Below are positions 9,660 to 19,972 of a stretch of DNA of 64,000 nucleotides, piece by piece. The stretch is from Bacteroides acidifaciens. Lineage in GTDB: Bacteria; Bacteroidota; Bacteroidia; Bacteroidales; Bacteroidaceae. A program made the translations under genes and the position numbers. Location of the stretch: positions 558,001-622,000 of the forward strand of contig NZ_CAEUHO010000004.1 in assembly GCF_903181435.1 (NCBI RefSeq), in the 5' to 3' direction. A model generated the notes under the pieces. The model worked only from the letters and a program-made list of their open reading frames with translations, was not told where the DNA came from and ran no database searches. Within the stretch, counting starts at the first letter, position 1, and each line of letters begins with the position of its first letter.

Positions 9660-9780
9660 ACATTTTCATTTGCTTTAAACATATAATATAGTTAGTGTGC
9701 TTAATTAAAACAACAACGAAGGCGAAACTGTGAAGTTTTCAATTCTCTCAATTTTTTAGAATAAAACTAACTAAATAAAT

Positions 9781-9812
9781 GGGCTACCGCGTGATGCAGT
9801 AGCCCTTTTATG
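9781..9812 (+). terminator. Rho-independent terminator
   Basis: GGGCTAC (9781-9787) pairs with GTAGCCC (9799-9805), followed by a T-rich run (TTTTATGTTTT). It closes the sigma/anti-sigma operon and lies just before the end of the opposing GIN-domain gene. Confidence 0.85.
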
Positions 9813-9828
9813 TTTTCGAGATGATTGC

Positions 9829-10611
9829 TTATTTAATCTGCCGTATATTTTTTCGTGGAGCGTCTATTTCTTGAGGATTTCCCCGATAGGCTATATCTCC
9901 GCTTCCTGCCACGCGTACTTTCAGTTTTCCAGTGACGTAGCAACTGATGCTGCCGGAACCGGCTGTACTGGCCGATACATTTTCCGATTTCAGGTTGCCG
10001 GCTCCAATATTCCCCGACCCTGCAATCTTATATTCGGCATTGAGAGTTTTACCACTCAGACCGATATCTCCGGAACCGGCAATACTGGCAATGCATTCTT
10101 TGCTTTCTATTTGCTGAAGCTTCACGTCTCCCGAGCCATTGATGGAAACAGTCATTCTCCGGCATTTGAACTTTTCGCCTTTAATGTCTCCCGAACCGTT
10201 GATGCTGAGAGATATATCTTCTTTGGTCTGTATGCCATTGGCTAAGCGTATGTCTCCTGAACCGTTAATTGTTAATTTATTCAGTTCTGGTGAGAATACT
10301 TTAATTTCCAGTTTACCTTTCCAAATAGTGATGTTCTTTTTATACTTTATAATAAGTGTATTGCCGTCGACATAAGTCTCTAAGAGTGGAATGATATTGT
10401 CGGAACCATAAATCTCTATGTAATTTTGCGAACCTTGATGATACGTGACATTTGCACTACTCGATAACTTAACCTCGTTGAACTGTCCGACTTCTACTTT
10501 TTTAGTGATATAGTTTTTGCTGCCGGTCACGTGTTTTCCCTGTAAGCAGGAGCCTGCGGTTAGTATTAGGAACAATCCTGTTGTAAATAAGACTAATAAA
10601 CTTGTTTTCAT
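9829..10611 (-). CDS. GIN-domain (DUF2807) lipoprotein
   Basis: A 260-residue lipoprotein. The signal peptide ends in a lipobox (LTAGSC, Cys22). The rest is a DUF2807 'head GIN' beta-helical domain: an N-terminal strand-rich part (FNEVKLSSSANVTYHQGSQ) followed by at least six repeats carrying GSGDI or a close variant. The repeats are also visible as near-identical DNA segments. Such proteins are exported and probably anchored to the outer or inner membrane; the domain is often called an adhesin head, but its function is not established. It is convergent with the sigma/anti-sigma operon, so any regulatory link is speculative. Confidence 0.88.
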   Translation of the reverse strand: MKTSLLVLFTTGLFLILTAGSCLQGKHVTGSKNYITKKVEVGQFNEVKLSSSANVTYHQGSQNYIEIYGSDNIIPLLETYVDGNTLIIKYKKNITIWKGKLEIKVFSPELNKLTINGSGDIRLANGIQTKEDISLSINGSGDIKGEKFKCRRMTVSINGSGDVKLQQIESKECIASIAGSGDIGLSGKTLNAEYKIAGSGNIGAGNLKSENVSASTAGSGSISCYVTGKLKVRVAGSGDIAYRGNPQEIDAPRKNIRQIK

Positions 10612-10709
10612 AATTTTGAATTTCTATGGTGTTATATGGGTTAGACGGTTGATGTTTTTAAAAAGTTGCATCTTGGATAAGATTTTCTAGGTACAATCTT
10701 CTTTTTTAT

Positions 10710-10717
10710 TACTTTTG
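10710..10717 (+). promoter_or_regulatory. -7 element upstream of the YgjP-like gene
   Basis: TACTTTTG matches TAnnTTTG and lies 23 bp before the ATG at 10741. A GTG that would extend the frame overlaps this element, arguing against the longer start. Confidence 0.55.
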
Positions 10718-10740
10718 TGGTGGTAGTTAGGATATTTAAG

Positions 10741-11442
10741 ATGAAGGAAGCAATCATAGAAGATGAAGAATTAGGACGATTAGTGGTGCGTGTTAATCTG
10801 CGTGCTAAAAGCCTTGTTTTTCGTACCAAGAGCGATGCCGTATATGTTTCGGTTCCATCCGGGACAACGATGAAAGAAGTAAAACAGGCTATTGAGAATC
10901 TACGTGGTAAATTGCTGGCTGCCCGTCAACGATTGAATCGTCCGTTGATTGATTTGAATTATAAGATTGATGCGGAATATTTTAAATTATCTTTAGTGGC
11001 TGGGGAGAAAGACCAATTCCTGGCTAACTCCAGATTGGGCTTTATGCAAATCATCTGCCCGCCTACGGCGGACTTTTCCGATGAAAATCTGCAGAATTGG
11101 CTGCGTAAAGTCATTGAAGAGTCATTGAGACGGAATGCAAAGAGTATTCTCCCACCTCGTTTGGGCCGTTTGTCAAGGCAATATGGATTATCCTACGCTA
11201 ATGTGAAAATAAATTCCAGTCAGGGAAGATGGGGGAGTTGTTCGGCAAAGAAGGATATAAATTTATCTTATTACCTCGTCCTGCTCCCTTCTCATTTAAT
11301 AGACTATGTACTTTTACACGAATTATGTCATACCCGTGAAATGAATCATAGCGAACGCTTTTGGGCTCTGTTGAATCAATTCACGGAAGGAAAAGCGCTC
11401 GCTTTGCGGGGAGAACTGAAAAAATATCGTACGGAAATATAA
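10741..11442 (+). CDS. YgjP-like zinc metallopeptidase (DUF45)
   Basis: A 233-residue protein with the C-terminal YgjP/DUF45 metallopeptidase signature: VLLHELCHTREMNHSERFW near residues 195-213 gives HExxH plus a third His in NHS. The preceding SSQGRWGSCSAKKDINLSYY block is also typical of the family. No signal peptide or membrane segment is seen, so it is presumably cytoplasmic. The substrate is unknown; relatives are sometimes found with type I restriction genes, but none are here. I use the ATG at 10741 rather than an upstream GTG inside the promoter. Confidence 0.87.
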   Translation: MKEAIIEDEELGRLVVRVNLRAKSLVFRTKSDAVYVSVPSGTTMKEVKQAIENLRGKLLAARQRLNRPLIDLNYKIDAEYFKLSLVAGEKDQFLANSRLGFMQIICPPTADFSDENLQNWLRKVIEESLRRNAKSILPPRLGRLSRQYGLSYANVKINSSQGRWGSCSAKKDINLSYYLVLLPSHLIDYVLLHELCHTREMNHSERFWALLNQFTEGKALALRGELKKYRTEI

Positions 11443-11481
11443 GCAATATAAGGAGTGACCGGTGCTGCCGGACTTTGCCTG

Positions 11482-11877
11482 TTACTTCGCCAGTTGCTTA
11501 ATCCCGTCCGCCTCTTTCTCGAATTGATACGTTCCGCCTCTTTCGCTGAGGTCGAAAGTGGATACTAATTCAGTCTTATTATCCACAATCAGTAAGGCGC
11601 TTTGTTCGGCGAAACGGCCTACTTCCACAGTATAAGGCTCTTCCGGCATAACTTTATTAACTATAAGGCTGTCATTAACAAACAAAGAGACAGAATCCCC
11701 GGCGAATCCTTTCACCAGACTGATAGTATAAGTTTCGATAAAATGTCGCTCTTCCTGCTTCTCCCGTTGCAGGCGCATACTCATGTATACAAAAATAACC
11801 ACTACGAATATGACTGCAAAAGCCAGGATTCCATTGCCTAGCATAAACTGTTTATTGGTGTTGAGACGGTGTGCCAT
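11482..11877 (-). CDS. Small single-pass membrane protein, unknown function
   Basis: A 131-residue protein with one strong transmembrane helix at about residues 15-33 (GILAFAVIFVVVIFVYMSM). A charged juxtamembrane stretch (RLQREKQEERH) and a strand-rich soluble domain follow. I recognise no family. By the positive-inside rule the short N terminus (MAHRLNTNKQ) is cytoplasmic and the C-terminal domain periplasmic. It is convergent with the YgjP-like gene and divergent from the rimP operon. Confidence 0.75.
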   Translation of the reverse strand: MAHRLNTNKQFMLGNGILAFAVIFVVVIFVYMSMRLQREKQEERHFIETYTISLVKGFAGDSVSLFVNDSLIVNKVMPEEPYTVEVGRFAEQSALLIVDNKTELVSTFDLSERGGTYQFEKEADGIKQLAK

Positions 11878-11951
11878 AGTGCCTGTTTTTTAAATTGCGG
11901 TGTAAAGATACGAAGATAAGACTGTTAATTCATACTTTTTTTCTTTAATGT

Positions 11952-11982
11952 TTTGTAGTCGAACAGATTATTTATATCTTTG
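11952..11982 (+). promoter_or_regulatory. Promoter of the rimP-nusA-infB operon
   Basis: TTTG at 11952-11955, a 19-bp spacer and TATCTTTG at 11975-11982 form a near-perfect sigma-ABfr promoter. It lies 67 bp before the rimP start. Confidence 0.85.
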
Positions 11983-12004
11983 CAACCGGAAACGGATGAA
12001 AGGT

Positions 12005-12031
12005 GGAGGGGCAATTAAGCTCCTTTTTTTG
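12005..12031 (+). promoter_or_regulatory. Possible leader attenuator before rimP
   Basis: GGAG (12005-12008) can pair with CTCC (12020-12023), followed by seven T residues. It falls between the predicted transcription start (about 11990) and the rimP ATG. The stem is short, so this is tentative. Leader termination is known for nusA operons in other bacteria. Confidence 0.3.
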
Positions 12032-12049
12032 TTCTTATATAGTTAATAA

Positions 12050-12517
12050 ATGATAGAAAAGAAAACTGTTTGTCAGATTGTAGAAGAATGGCTGGAAGGA
12101 AAAGACTACTTTTTGGTAGAAGTAACCGTAAGCCCGGATGACAAGATTGTGGTCGAAATAGACCATGCAGAAGGCGTTTGGATTGAAGATTGTGTGGAGC
12201 TTAGCCGCTACATAGAATCGAAATTGAACCGTGAAGAGGAAGATTATGAACTGGAAGTGGGTTCGGCCGGTATCGGACAGCCCTTTAAAGTGCTGCAACA
12301 GTATTACATTCACATCGGACAAGAAGTGGAAGTGATGACAAGAGAAGGACAGAAACTATCGGGCGTTCTGAAAGATGCCGATGAGGAGAAGTTTACAGTG
12401 TCCGTACAAAAGAAAGTGAAACTCGAAGGAGCAAAGCGTCCGAAACTGGTAGAAGAGGACGAAACCTTCACTTATGAGCAAATAAAATATACTAAATACT
12501 TAATTAGCTTTAAATAG
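12050..12517 (+). CDS. rimP: Ribosome maturation factor RimP
   Basis: A 155-residue cytoplasmic protein that binds the 30S precursor and assists 16S rRNA/30S maturation. The N-terminal alpha/beta domain holds the conserved VEIDHAEGVWIEDCVELSRY and LEVGSAGIGQPF segments (family consensus VSSPGLxRPL). The C-terminal SH3-like barrel is at about residues 90-155. The position immediately before nusA (2-bp gap) is the classic rimP-nusA-infB order. Confidence 0.95.
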   Translation: MIEKKTVCQIVEEWLEGKDYFLVEVTVSPDDKIVVEIDHAEGVWIEDCVELSRYIESKLNREEEDYELEVGSAGIGQPFKVLQQYYIHIGQEVEVMTREGQKLSGVLKDADEEKFTVSVQKKVKLEGAKRPKLVEEDETFTYEQIKYTKYLISFK

Positions 12518-12519
12518 TT

Positions 12520-13833
12520 ATGGCCAAAAAAGAAGAAACAATCAGCTTGATTGATACATTTTCGGAATTTAAGGAACTGAAGAATATCGATAGAACGACG
12601 ATGGTCAGCGTACTCGAAGAGTCGTTCCGCAGCGTTATCGCGAAAATGTTTGGCACCGATGAAAATTACGACGTAATCGTGAACCCGGACAAGGGTGACT
12701 TCGAGATATGGCGTAACCGTGAAGTTGTGGCCGATGAAGATTTGACGAACCCGAACATGCAGATTTCGTTGAGCGAAGCACAGAAAATCGATGCTTCCTA
12801 CGAAGAGGGCGAAGAGGTGACTGACGAGGTTATCTTTGCGAAATTCGGTCGTCGCGCTATCCTGAATCTCCGCCAGACACTGGCTTCCAAGATTCTGGAA
12901 CTCGAAAAAGACAGTATTTATAATAAATATATAGATCAGGTAGGTACCATCATCAATGCGGAAGTTTATCAAATCTGGAAAAAGGAAATGTTGCTTCTCG
13001 ACGATGAAGGAAACGAACTGCTGTTGCCTAAGACCGAACAAATCCCGAGCGACTTCTATCGTAAAGGTGAAACGGCACGCGCAGTAGTTGCCCGCGTGGA
13101 CAACAAGAACAATAATCCTAAGATTATCTTGTCACGTACTTCTCCCGTTTTCCTGCAACGTCTGTTTGAGATGGAAGTACCCGAAATCAATGATGGATTG
13201 ATTACCATCAAGAAGATTGCCCGCATCCCCGGCGAACGTGCCAAGATTGCGGTAGAATCTTATGATGACAGAATCGACCCCGTAGGAGCCTGTGTAGGTG
13301 TAAAGGGAAGTCGTATTCATGGCATCGTTCGTGAACTGCGCAATGAGAATATCGACGTAATCAATTATACATCGAACATTTCATTGTTTATACAGCGCGC
13401 TTTGAGCCCGGCAAAAATTTCTTCTATCCGTCTGAATGAGGAAGAGAAAAAAGCAGAGGTATTCCTCAAACCGGAAGAAGTATCGTTGGCTATCGGTAAA
13501 GGCGGTTTGAATATCAAACTGGCCAGTATGTTAACTGAGTACACTATCGACGTGTTCCGTGAGTTGGATGAGAATTTGGCTGATGAGGATATTTATCTCG
13601 ACGAATTCAGAGACGAAATCGACGGCTGGGTGATTGATGCAATCAAGGCTATCGGTATCGATACGGCAAAAGCTGTGTTGAATGCTCCTCGTGAGATGTT
13701 GATTGAAAAAACGGACCTGGAAGAAGAGACAGTGGACGAAGTAATACGCATTTTGAAATCGGAGTTTGAAGAAGAATTGGAACCGGAACATGATCAAGAA
13801 CACGATCAAGAACCGGAACAAGGACAAGAGTAA
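12520..13833 (+). CDS. nusA: Transcription termination/antitermination factor NusA
   Basis: A 437-residue RNA polymerase-binding elongation factor that modulates pausing and termination. In order: N-terminal RNAP-binding domain (1 to ~125), S1 domain (~135-205), KH1 with DPVGACVGVKGSRI at ~247-260, and KH2 with EVSLAIGKGGLNIKLA at ~322-337. A short helical end and a very acidic, repetitive tail (EHDQEHDQEPEQGQE) follow. It lacks the two full C-terminal acidic repeats of the E. coli protein. It starts 2 bp after rimP. Confidence 0.96.
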   Translation: MAKKEETISLIDTFSEFKELKNIDRTTMVSVLEESFRSVIAKMFGTDENYDVIVNPDKGDFEIWRNREVVADEDLTNPNMQISLSEAQKIDASYEEGEEVTDEVIFAKFGRRAILNLRQTLASKILELEKDSIYNKYIDQVGTIINAEVYQIWKKEMLLLDDEGNELLLPKTEQIPSDFYRKGETARAVVARVDNKNNNPKIILSRTSPVFLQRLFEMEVPEINDGLITIKKIARIPGERAKIAVESYDDRIDPVGACVGVKGSRIHGIVRELRNENIDVINYTSNISLFIQRALSPAKISSIRLNEEEKKAEVFLKPEEVSLAIGKGGLNIKLASMLTEYTIDVFRELDENLADEDIYLDEFRDEIDGWVIDAIKAIGIDTAKAVLNAPREMLIEKTDLEEETVDEVIRILKSEFEEELEPEHDQEHDQEPEQGQE

Positions 13834-13887
13834 TCGGTAATTACAATTGAAATTTTCTTCGCTCCATTTATTCATTAAATTTAAAAT

Positions 13888-16800
13888 ATGACGATAAGGT
13901 TAAACAAAGTTACAAGAGATTTGAACGTAGGAATCGCGACGGTAGTTGAGTTCCTGCAAAAGAAAGGGCATACCGTTGAGGCTAATCCTAATACCAAAAT
14001 TAGTGAGGAGCAGTACGCTATACTCGTAAAAGAGTTTAGTACAGACAAGAACCTTAGACTTGAATCGGAGCGTTTCATTCAGGAACGTCAGAATAAGGAT
14101 CGTAATAAGGCGTCGGTGTCGATTGAAGGCTTCGAAAAGCAGGCTGAAAAACCGAAGTCGGAAGATGTGATCAAGACAGTCGTACCTGAGGATTCACGTC
14201 CAAAGTTTAAACCTGTCGGAAAGATTGATTTAAATAACTTGAGCGGTCGTAAAACTGATAAAAAAGTAGAAAAAGAACCGGAACAGAAAAAAGAAACTGT
14301 AGTAGAACGTCCGGTAGTGGAACGCCCTGCCGTTGAACAGGAGGTGAAGAAAGAACCGGAGGTAAAGAAAGAACCCGAAATGAAGAAGGAAGAGGTGGCA
14401 GCACCTGCTCCGGCTCCAGTTCAGGCTGAACCTGTGGTGAAACAACCGGAACCTGCAGCACAACCCAAACCGGCGGAGGTTGAAAAAGTGGAAGAAGTGA
14501 TTAAAGAAGAGCCGAAGAAGGTAGAAGCACCTGTGAAGGCCGAAGAACATAAAAAAGAAGAAAAGCCTGTGGAAGCAGTAGCAACGGCAGAAGTAGTTTC
14601 GGAAGAAAAAAGCACTCCCAAGGAAGACGAGGTATTTAAGATCCGTCAGCCGGAATTGGGCGCAAAGATTAATGTTATCGGTCAGATTGACCTTGCAGCA
14701 TTGAATCAGTCTACTCGTCCTAAGAAAAAATCGAAGGAAGAGAAACGTCGCGAACGCGAAGAAAAAGATAAAATCCGTCAGGATCAGAAGAAACAGATGA
14801 AAGAAGCCATCATCAAGGAAATCCGCAGGGATGATTCTAAGCAGATGAAGGGTGGAGTAAAAGAGAGTGCGGATGCAGCCGCTAAGAAGAAGCGGAATCG
14901 TATCAACAAAGAGAAGGTGGACGTTAATAACGTGGCAACTTCCAACTTTGCGGCTCCGAGACCGAATGTGCAAGGTAAAGGTGGTGGCAACGCTAACGGT
15001 GGCCAGGGCGGTAATAATCGTGGTGGCAATAACCAAGGCGGAAACAATAACAATAGAAGAAATAACAACAACAATAACAGAGACCGCTTCAAGAAACCGG
15101 TTATCAAACAGGAAGTGAGCGAGGAAGACGTAGCTAAGCAGGTAAAAGAAACTCTTGCACGTCTGACAACCAAGGGTAAGAACAAGGCTTCCAAATATCG
15201 TAAGGAAAAACGTGAAATGGTTTCCAGCCGTATGCAGGAACTGGAAGATCAGGAAATGGCAGACAGCAAGGTATTGAAGCTGACCGAATTCGTAACGGCT
15301 AATGAGTTGGCTACGATGATGGACGTTTCTGTCAACCAGGTTATCGCTACTTGCATGAGCATCGGTATCATGGTTTCTATCAACCAGCGTCTGGATGCGG
15401 AAACAATCAATCTGGTGGCCGAAGAATTCGGGTTCAAGACCGAATATGTAAGTGCGGAAGTGGCACAAGCCATCGTTGAAGAGGAAGATGCTCCGGAAGA
15501 TTTGCAACCGCGCGCTCCGATTGTTACGGTGATGGGACACGTTGACCACGGTAAGACATCTTTACTCGACTATATCCGTAAGGCGAATGTAATTGCCGGT
15601 GAGGCCGGAGGTATTACACAGCATATCGGTGCGTACAATGTGAAGTTGGAAGACGGACGCCGTATCACATTCCTCGATACTCCGGGTCATGAGGCGTTTA
15701 CAGCCATGCGTGCCCGTGGTGCGAAAGTAACGGATATCGCCATCATTATTGTGGCTGCCGATGACAACGTGATGCCGCAGACGAAGGAAGCAATCAACCA
15801 TGCGATGGCAGCAGGCGTACCTATTGTATTCGCTATCAATAAGGTAGATAAGCCGACTGCAAATCCGGATAAGATTAAAGAAGAACTGGCTGCGATGAAT
15901 TACCTTGTTGAAGAATGGGGTGGTAAGTATCAGTCACAAGATATCTCAGCCAAGAAAGGTATGGGTGTAGAAGACCTGTTGGAGAAGGTATTGTTGGAAG
16001 CCGAAATGCTTGACTTGAAGGCAAACCCGAATCGTAACGCTTCGGGTTCCATCATCGAATCTTCACTGGACAAGGGACGTGGATATGTAGCTACCGTGCT
16101 GGTATCTAACGGTACTTTGAAGGTAGGAGACATCGTCTTGGCGGGAACAAGCTACGGACGTGTGAAGGCTATGTTCAACGAGCGTAACCAACGCATCAAG
16201 GAGGCAGGTCCTTCCGAACCGGCATTGATTCTGGGACTGAACGGCGCTCCTGCTGCCGGTGACACGTTCCATGTAGTAGAAACAGACCAGGAGGCTCGTG
16301 AAATCACCAACAAACGTGAACAGTTGGCTCGTGAACAGGGCTTGCGTACACAGAAGATTCTTACTTTGGATGAGTTGGGACGTCGTATCGCTTTGGGTAA
16401 CTTCCAGGAATTGAACATCATCGTTAAGGGTGACGTGGACGGTTCTGTCGAAGCATTGAGCGACTCGTTGATTAAGTTGTCTACGGAACAAATCCAGGTA
16501 AATGTTATCCATAAGGGTGTAGGAGCAATTTCCGAATCGGATGTTTCTCTGGCTGCCGCTTCGGATGCGATTATCGTCGGATTCCAGGTACGTCCTTCGG
16601 GAGCTGCCGGCAAGATGGCTGATCAGGAAGGTGTCGATATCCGCAAGTACTCTGTCATCTACGATGCAATCGAAGAGGTGAAGGCTGCTATGGAAGGTAT
16701 GTTGGCTCCGGAGTTGAAGGAACAGATTACCGCAACGATCGAAATCCGCGAGGTGTTCAACATCACGAAGGTGGGTCTTGTAGCCGGTGCAATGGTGAAG

Positions 16801-17016
16801 ACAGGAAAGGTGAAACGCAGCGACAAGGCTCGTTTGATTCGCGATGGTATCGTTATCTTTACCGGAAACATCAATGCATTGAAACGTTTCAAGGACGACG
16901 TGAAGGAAGTAGGTACAAACTTCGAGTGCGGTATCAGTCTGGTGAACTGCAATGACATGAAGGTAGGCGACATGATTGAGACATTCGAAGAAATTGAAGT
17001 GAAACAGACACTGTAA
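13888..17016 (+). CDS. infB: Translation initiation factor IF-2
   Basis: A 1042-residue GTPase that places initiator fMet-tRNA on the 30S subunit and promotes subunit joining. After an IF2_N-type domain comes a long low-complexity charged linker (~90-330, rich in KKEPE, APAP and KVEE) and an Asn/Gly-rich stretch (~360-395). The G domain shows GHVDHGKTS at ~550, DTPGHEAF and NKVDK. Domains II-IV follow to the C terminus. The long linker makes it bigger than E. coli IF-2 (890 residues), as is usual in Bacteroides. It follows nusA by 54 bp. Confidence 0.97.
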   Translation: MTIRLNKVTRDLNVGIATVVEFLQKKGHTVEANPNTKISEEQYAILVKEFSTDKNLRLESERFIQERQNKDRNKASVSIEGFEKQAEKPKSEDVIKTVVPEDSRPKFKPVGKIDLNNLSGRKTDKKVEKEPEQKKETVVERPVVERPAVEQEVKKEPEVKKEPEMKKEEVAAPAPAPVQAEPVVKQPEPAAQPKPAEVEKVEEVIKEEPKKVEAPVKAEEHKKEEKPVEAVATAEVVSEEKSTPKEDEVFKIRQPELGAKINVIGQIDLAALNQSTRPKKKSKEEKRREREEKDKIRQDQKKQMKEAIIKEIRRDDSKQMKGGVKESADAAAKKKRNRINKEKVDVNNVATSNFAAPRPNVQGKGGGNANGGQGGNNRGGNNQGGNNNNRRNNNNNNRDRFKKPVIKQEVSEEDVAKQVKETLARLTTKGKNKASKYRKEKREMVSSRMQELEDQEMADSKVLKLTEFVTANELATMMDVSVNQVIATCMSIGIMVSINQRLDAETINLVAEEFGFKTEYVSAEVAQAIVEEEDAPEDLQPRAPIVTVMGHVDHGKTSLLDYIRKANVIAGEAGGITQHIGAYNVKLEDGRRITFLDTPGHEAFTAMRARGAKVTDIAIIIVAADDNVMPQTKEAINHAMAAGVPIVFAINKVDKPTANPDKIKEELAAMNYLVEEWGGKYQSQDISAKKGMGVEDLLEKVLLEAEMLDLKANPNRNASGSIIESSLDKGRGYVATVLVSNGTLKVGDIVLAGTSYGRVKAMFNERNQRIKEAGPSEPALILGLNGAPAAGDTFHVVETDQEAREITNKREQLAREQGLRTQKILTLDELGRRIALGNFQELNIIVKGDVDGSVEALSDSLIKLSTEQIQVNVIHKGVGAISESDVSLAAASDAIIVGFQVRPSGAAGKMADQEGVDIRKYSVIYDAIEEVKAAMEGMLAPELKEQITATIEIREVFNITKVGLVAGAMVKTGKVKRSDKARLIRDGIVIFTGNINALKRFKDDVKEVGTNFECGISLVNCNDMKVGDMIETFEEIEVKQTL

Positions 17017-17038
17017 TAAAGCAGTGCTGAATCTATAT

Positions 17039-17104
17039 CAGGCACGGGTTACGCGGATTTCACGGTTCTTAATAAATCCGTGAGTTCCGTGAAATCCGTG
17101 CCTG
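17039..17104. repeat. Intergenic inverted repeat between infB and cvpA
   Basis: Two nested 9-bp pairs: CAGGCACGG (17039-17047) with CCGTGCCTG (17096-17104), and ATTTCACGG (17057-17065) with CCGTGAAAT (17087-17095). No T-run follows directly, so it looks more like a dispersed palindromic element than a simple terminator. It may still attenuate read-through into cvpA-suf. Confidence 0.7.
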
Positions 17105-17128
17105 AATTATATAATAGAGCAAAGAAAT

Positions 17129-17659
17129 ATGGCAACGATTGATATCATCATCCTTATTATAGTAGGTGCGGGGGCGATAGTAGGCTTTATGAAAGGCTTC
17201 ATTCGCCAGTTGGCTTCCATTCTGGGGTTGATAGTCGGCCTGATGGCAGCGAAAGCTTTGTATGCTTCTTTGGCAGCGAAACTTTGCCCGACAGTGACCG
17301 ATTCGATGACAGTTGCGCAGGTACTGGCTTTTATTATGATTTGGATTGCCGTACCGTTGATTTTTGTACTGGTTGCTTCATTGCTGACAAGGGCAATGAA
17401 AGCAATTTCGCTGAACTGGCTGAACCGTTGGTTGGGAAGCGGGCTTGGGGCACTCAAATTCCTCTTGTTAACAAGTGTGGTGATTGGTGCGATAGAGTTT
17501 ATAGATGGCGATAATAAGTTAATTAGTGCAACAAAAAAGGAGGAATCTTTGTTATATTATCCGATGGAAACGTTTTCGGGGATATTTTTCCCTGTGGCGA
17601 AGAATATGACGCAACAATATATATTAGAGAATAAAGATGCAACAAGAAGAACCCAATAA
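17129..17659 (+). CDS. CvpA-family membrane protein
   Basis: A 176-residue integral membrane protein with four hydrophobic helices (~1-18, 25-45, 63-90, 105-122), matching the CvpA family. In E. coli CvpA is linked to colicin V production and bile-salt or envelope stress; the molecular function is unknown. The first helix begins at the N terminus ([20 protein letters not shown]). Its last 23 bp overlap the start of sufB, so it is translationally coupled to the Fe-S assembly genes, an association worth noting. Confidence 0.88.
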   Translation: MATIDIIILIIVGAGAIVGFMKGFIRQLASILGLIVGLMAAKALYASLAAKLCPTVTDSMTVAQVLAFIMIWIAVPLIFVLVASLLTRAMKAISLNWLNRWLGSGLGALKFLLLTSVVIGAIEFIDGDNKLISATKKEESLLYYPMETFSGIFFPVAKNMTQQYILENKDATRRTQ

Positions 17660-19091
17660 ATATGTAAAGGAACTGACGCAGGAGAAGTACAAATATGGCT
17701 TCACCACAGAGGTACATACAGACGTCATTGAGCGTGGACTCAATGAAGATGTGATTCGTTTGATTTCATCGAAAAAGAACGAACCGGAATGGTTGCTGGA
17801 GTTCCGCCTGAAGGCGTACCGCCATTGGCTGACGCTGGAGATGCCTACCTGGGCACATCTCCGTATTCCTGAGATTGATTATCAGGCAATTTCCTACTAT
17901 GCCGACCCGACAAAGAAAAAAGAAGGGCCGAAGAGCATGGAAGAAGTAGACCCTGAGTTGATAAAAACATTTAATAAGTTGGGAATCCCTTTGGAAGAAC
18001 AGATGGCTCTTAGCGGAATGGCGGTGGATGCTGTGATGGACTCCGTTTCCGTAAAGACCACTTTCAAGGAGACACTGATGGAGAAGGGGATTATTTTCTG
18101 CTCGTTCAGCGAAGCAGTGCGGGAACATCCGGATTTGGTGAAGAAATACATGGGGTCGGTAGTAGGCTACCGCGATAATTTCTTTGCTGCGTTGAACTCA
18201 GCTGTGTTCTCGGACGGTTCTTTCGTATATATCCCGAAGGGTGTGCGCTGTCCGATGGAGCTTTCTACCTATTTCCGTATCAATGCCCGCAACACGGGAC
18301 AGTTTGAACGTACGTTGATTGTGGCGGATGATGACTCTTACGTTTCTTACCTGGAAGGTTGTACGGCACCGATGCGTGATGAAAACCAGTTGCATGCCGC
18401 TATTGTGGAGATTGTCGTGCACGACCGTGCCGAGGTGAAATACAGCACTGTCCAGAACTGGTATCCGGGTGATGCCGAGGGCAAGGGCGGTGTATATAAC
18501 TTCGTGACGAAACGTGGCAACTGTAAAGGGGTAGACAGCAAACTGTCCTGGACGCAGGTGGAAACCGGTTCGGCAATTACTTGGAAATATCCTTCCTGCA
18601 TCCTGACAGGTGATAATTCGACAGCTGAATTCTATTCCGTAGCTGTGACAAACAACTACCAGCAGGCGGATACTGGTACGAAGATGATTCATTTGGGCAA
18701 GAATACCCGCAGTACGATTGTAAGTAAGGGAATCTCTGCCGGACATAGCGAGAACTCCTATCGTGGGCTGGTACGTGTAGCGGAAAAAGCGAATAATGCC
18801 CGCAATTACAGCCAGTGTGACTCTTTGTTGTTGGGAGACAAGTGCGGTGCGCACACCTTCCCCTATATGGATATTCACAATGAAACGGCGGTAGTGGAGC
18901 ATGAAGCTACAACGAGCAAGATCAACGAAGATCAGATTTTCTATTGCAACCAGCGCGGTATTCCCACAGAGGATGCCATCGGACTGATTGTGAACGGATA
19001 TGCGAAAGAAGTATTGAATAAACTTCCGATGGAATTTGCGGTAGAAGCACAGAAACTGCTTGCCATTTCGTTGGAAGGAAGCGTAGGATAA
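17637..19091 (+). CDS. sufB: Fe-S cluster assembly scaffold SufB
   Basis: A 484-residue component of the SufBCD complex that builds Fe-S clusters in the cytosol. Conserved SufB blocks are visible: [46 protein letters not shown] and [16 protein letters not shown] near the C terminus. The conserved Cys in CNQRGI and [14 protein letters not shown] are also present. It begins inside the end of cvpA (23-bp overlap) and is followed by an inverted-repeat element and sufC. No sufA or sufE is in the cluster. Confidence 0.97.
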   Translation: MQQEEPNKYVKELTQEKYKYGFTTEVHTDVIERGLNEDVIRLISSKKNEPEWLLEFRLKAYRHWLTLEMPTWAHLRIPEIDYQAISYYADPTKKKEGPKSMEEVDPELIKTFNKLGIPLEEQMALSGMAVDAVMDSVSVKTTFKETLMEKGIIFCSFSEAVREHPDLVKKYMGSVVGYRDNFFAALNSAVFSDGSFVYIPKGVRCPMELSTYFRINARNTGQFERTLIVADDDSYVSYLEGCTAPMRDENQLHAAIVEIVVHDRAEVKYSTVQNWYPGDAEGKGGVYNFVTKRGNCKGVDSKLSWTQVETGSAITWKYPSCILTGDNSTAEFYSVAVTNNYQQADTGTKMIHLGKNTRSTIVSKGISAGHSENSYRGLVRVAEKANNARNYSQCDSLLLGDKCGAHTFPYMDIHNETAVVEHEATTSKINEDQIFYCNQRGIPTEDAIGLIVNGYAKEVLNKLPMEFAVEAQKLLAISLEGSVG

Positions 19092-19185
19092 ATTAAAAAT
19101 TGAGAATTAAAAATTAAAAATGAAGAGGCTTGTTTTTGATTTTTAATTCTCAATTCTCAATTCTCAATTCTCAATTTTTAATTTA
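19091..19185. mobile_element. MITE-like inverted-repeat element between sufB and sufC
   Basis: A 95-bp AT-rich element. The left arm (19091-19115) contains AATTGAGAATTAAAAATT. The right arm (19138-19185) is its reverse complement, expanded by four tandem copies of the 7-bp unit CTCAATT. The centre (19116-19137) is unique. The same arm sequence flanks the four-helix-bundle gene at 41240-41666. It would form a long hairpin in the sufBC mRNA. Confidence 0.65.
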
Positions 19186-19191
19186 ATAATT

Positions 19192-19944
19192 ATGTTAGAA
19201 ATAAAAGACCTGCATGCCAGCATTAATGGCAAAGAGATATTGAAAGGCATCAACCTGACGGTGAAGCCCGGCGAAGTACATGCAATTATGGGGCCGAACG
19301 GTTCCGGTAAGAGTACGCTTTCTTCCGTCTTGGTAGGGAATCCTGCTTTTGAGGTAACGAAAGGTTCGGTCACTTTTTATGGAAAGAATCTGTTGGAATT
19401 GAGTCCCGAAGACCGTAGCCACGAAGGTATTTTCCTTAGTTTCCAGTATCCGGTAGAGATTCCGGGCGTAAGTATGGTCAACTTTATGCGTGCTGCTGTG
19501 AACGAGCAACGCAAATATAAAGGTCTGCCCGCGCTCACTGCCAGCGAATTCCTGAAACTGATGCGTGAGAAACGTGCGGTTGTTGAGCTGGATAACAAAT
19601 TGGCTAACCGTTCGGTAAACGAAGGATTCTCCGGTGGTGAAAAAAAACGGAACGAGATTTTCCAGATGGCAATGCTCGAACCGCGTCTGAGTATTCTTGA
19701 CGAAACAGACTCCGGTCTGGATATTGACGCGCTTCGCATCGTGGCGGAAGGGGTGAACAAACTAAAGACTCCCGATACAAGCACGATTGTCATCACTCAC
19801 TACCAACGTCTGCTCGACTATATCAAACCGGATATCGTACATGTACTTTATAAAGGCCGTATCGTGAAAACTGCGGGTCCTGAACTTGCCCTGGAACTGG
19901 AAGAGAAAGGATATGATTGGATTAAGAAAGAAGTAGGAGAATAA
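19192..19944 (+). CDS. sufC: Fe-S assembly ATPase SufC
   Basis: A 250-residue ABC-type ATPase that powers SufBCD. Walker A is GPNGSGKST at ~35-43, the Q-loop is in [10 protein letters not shown], the signature [11 protein letters not shown] is at ~145-155, and Walker B runs into [16 protein letters not shown]. The H-loop is VITHYQR. SufC is a soluble ABC ATPase without membrane domain. It is separated from sufB by the inverted-repeat element and from sufD by 28 bp. Confidence 0.97.
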   Translation: MLEIKDLHASINGKEILKGINLTVKPGEVHAIMGPNGSGKSTLSSVLVGNPAFEVTKGSVTFYGKNLLELSPEDRSHEGIFLSFQYPVEIPGVSMVNFMRAAVNEQRKYKGLPALTASEFLKLMREKRAVVELDNKLANRSVNEGFSGGEKKRNEIFQMAMLEPRLSILDETDSGLDIDALRIVAEGVNKLKTPDTSTIVITHYQRLLDYIKPDIVHVLYKGRIVKTAGPELALELEEKGYDWIKKEVGE

Positions 19945-19972
19945 TCCGTGCCTATAAATAAAAATATAAACT

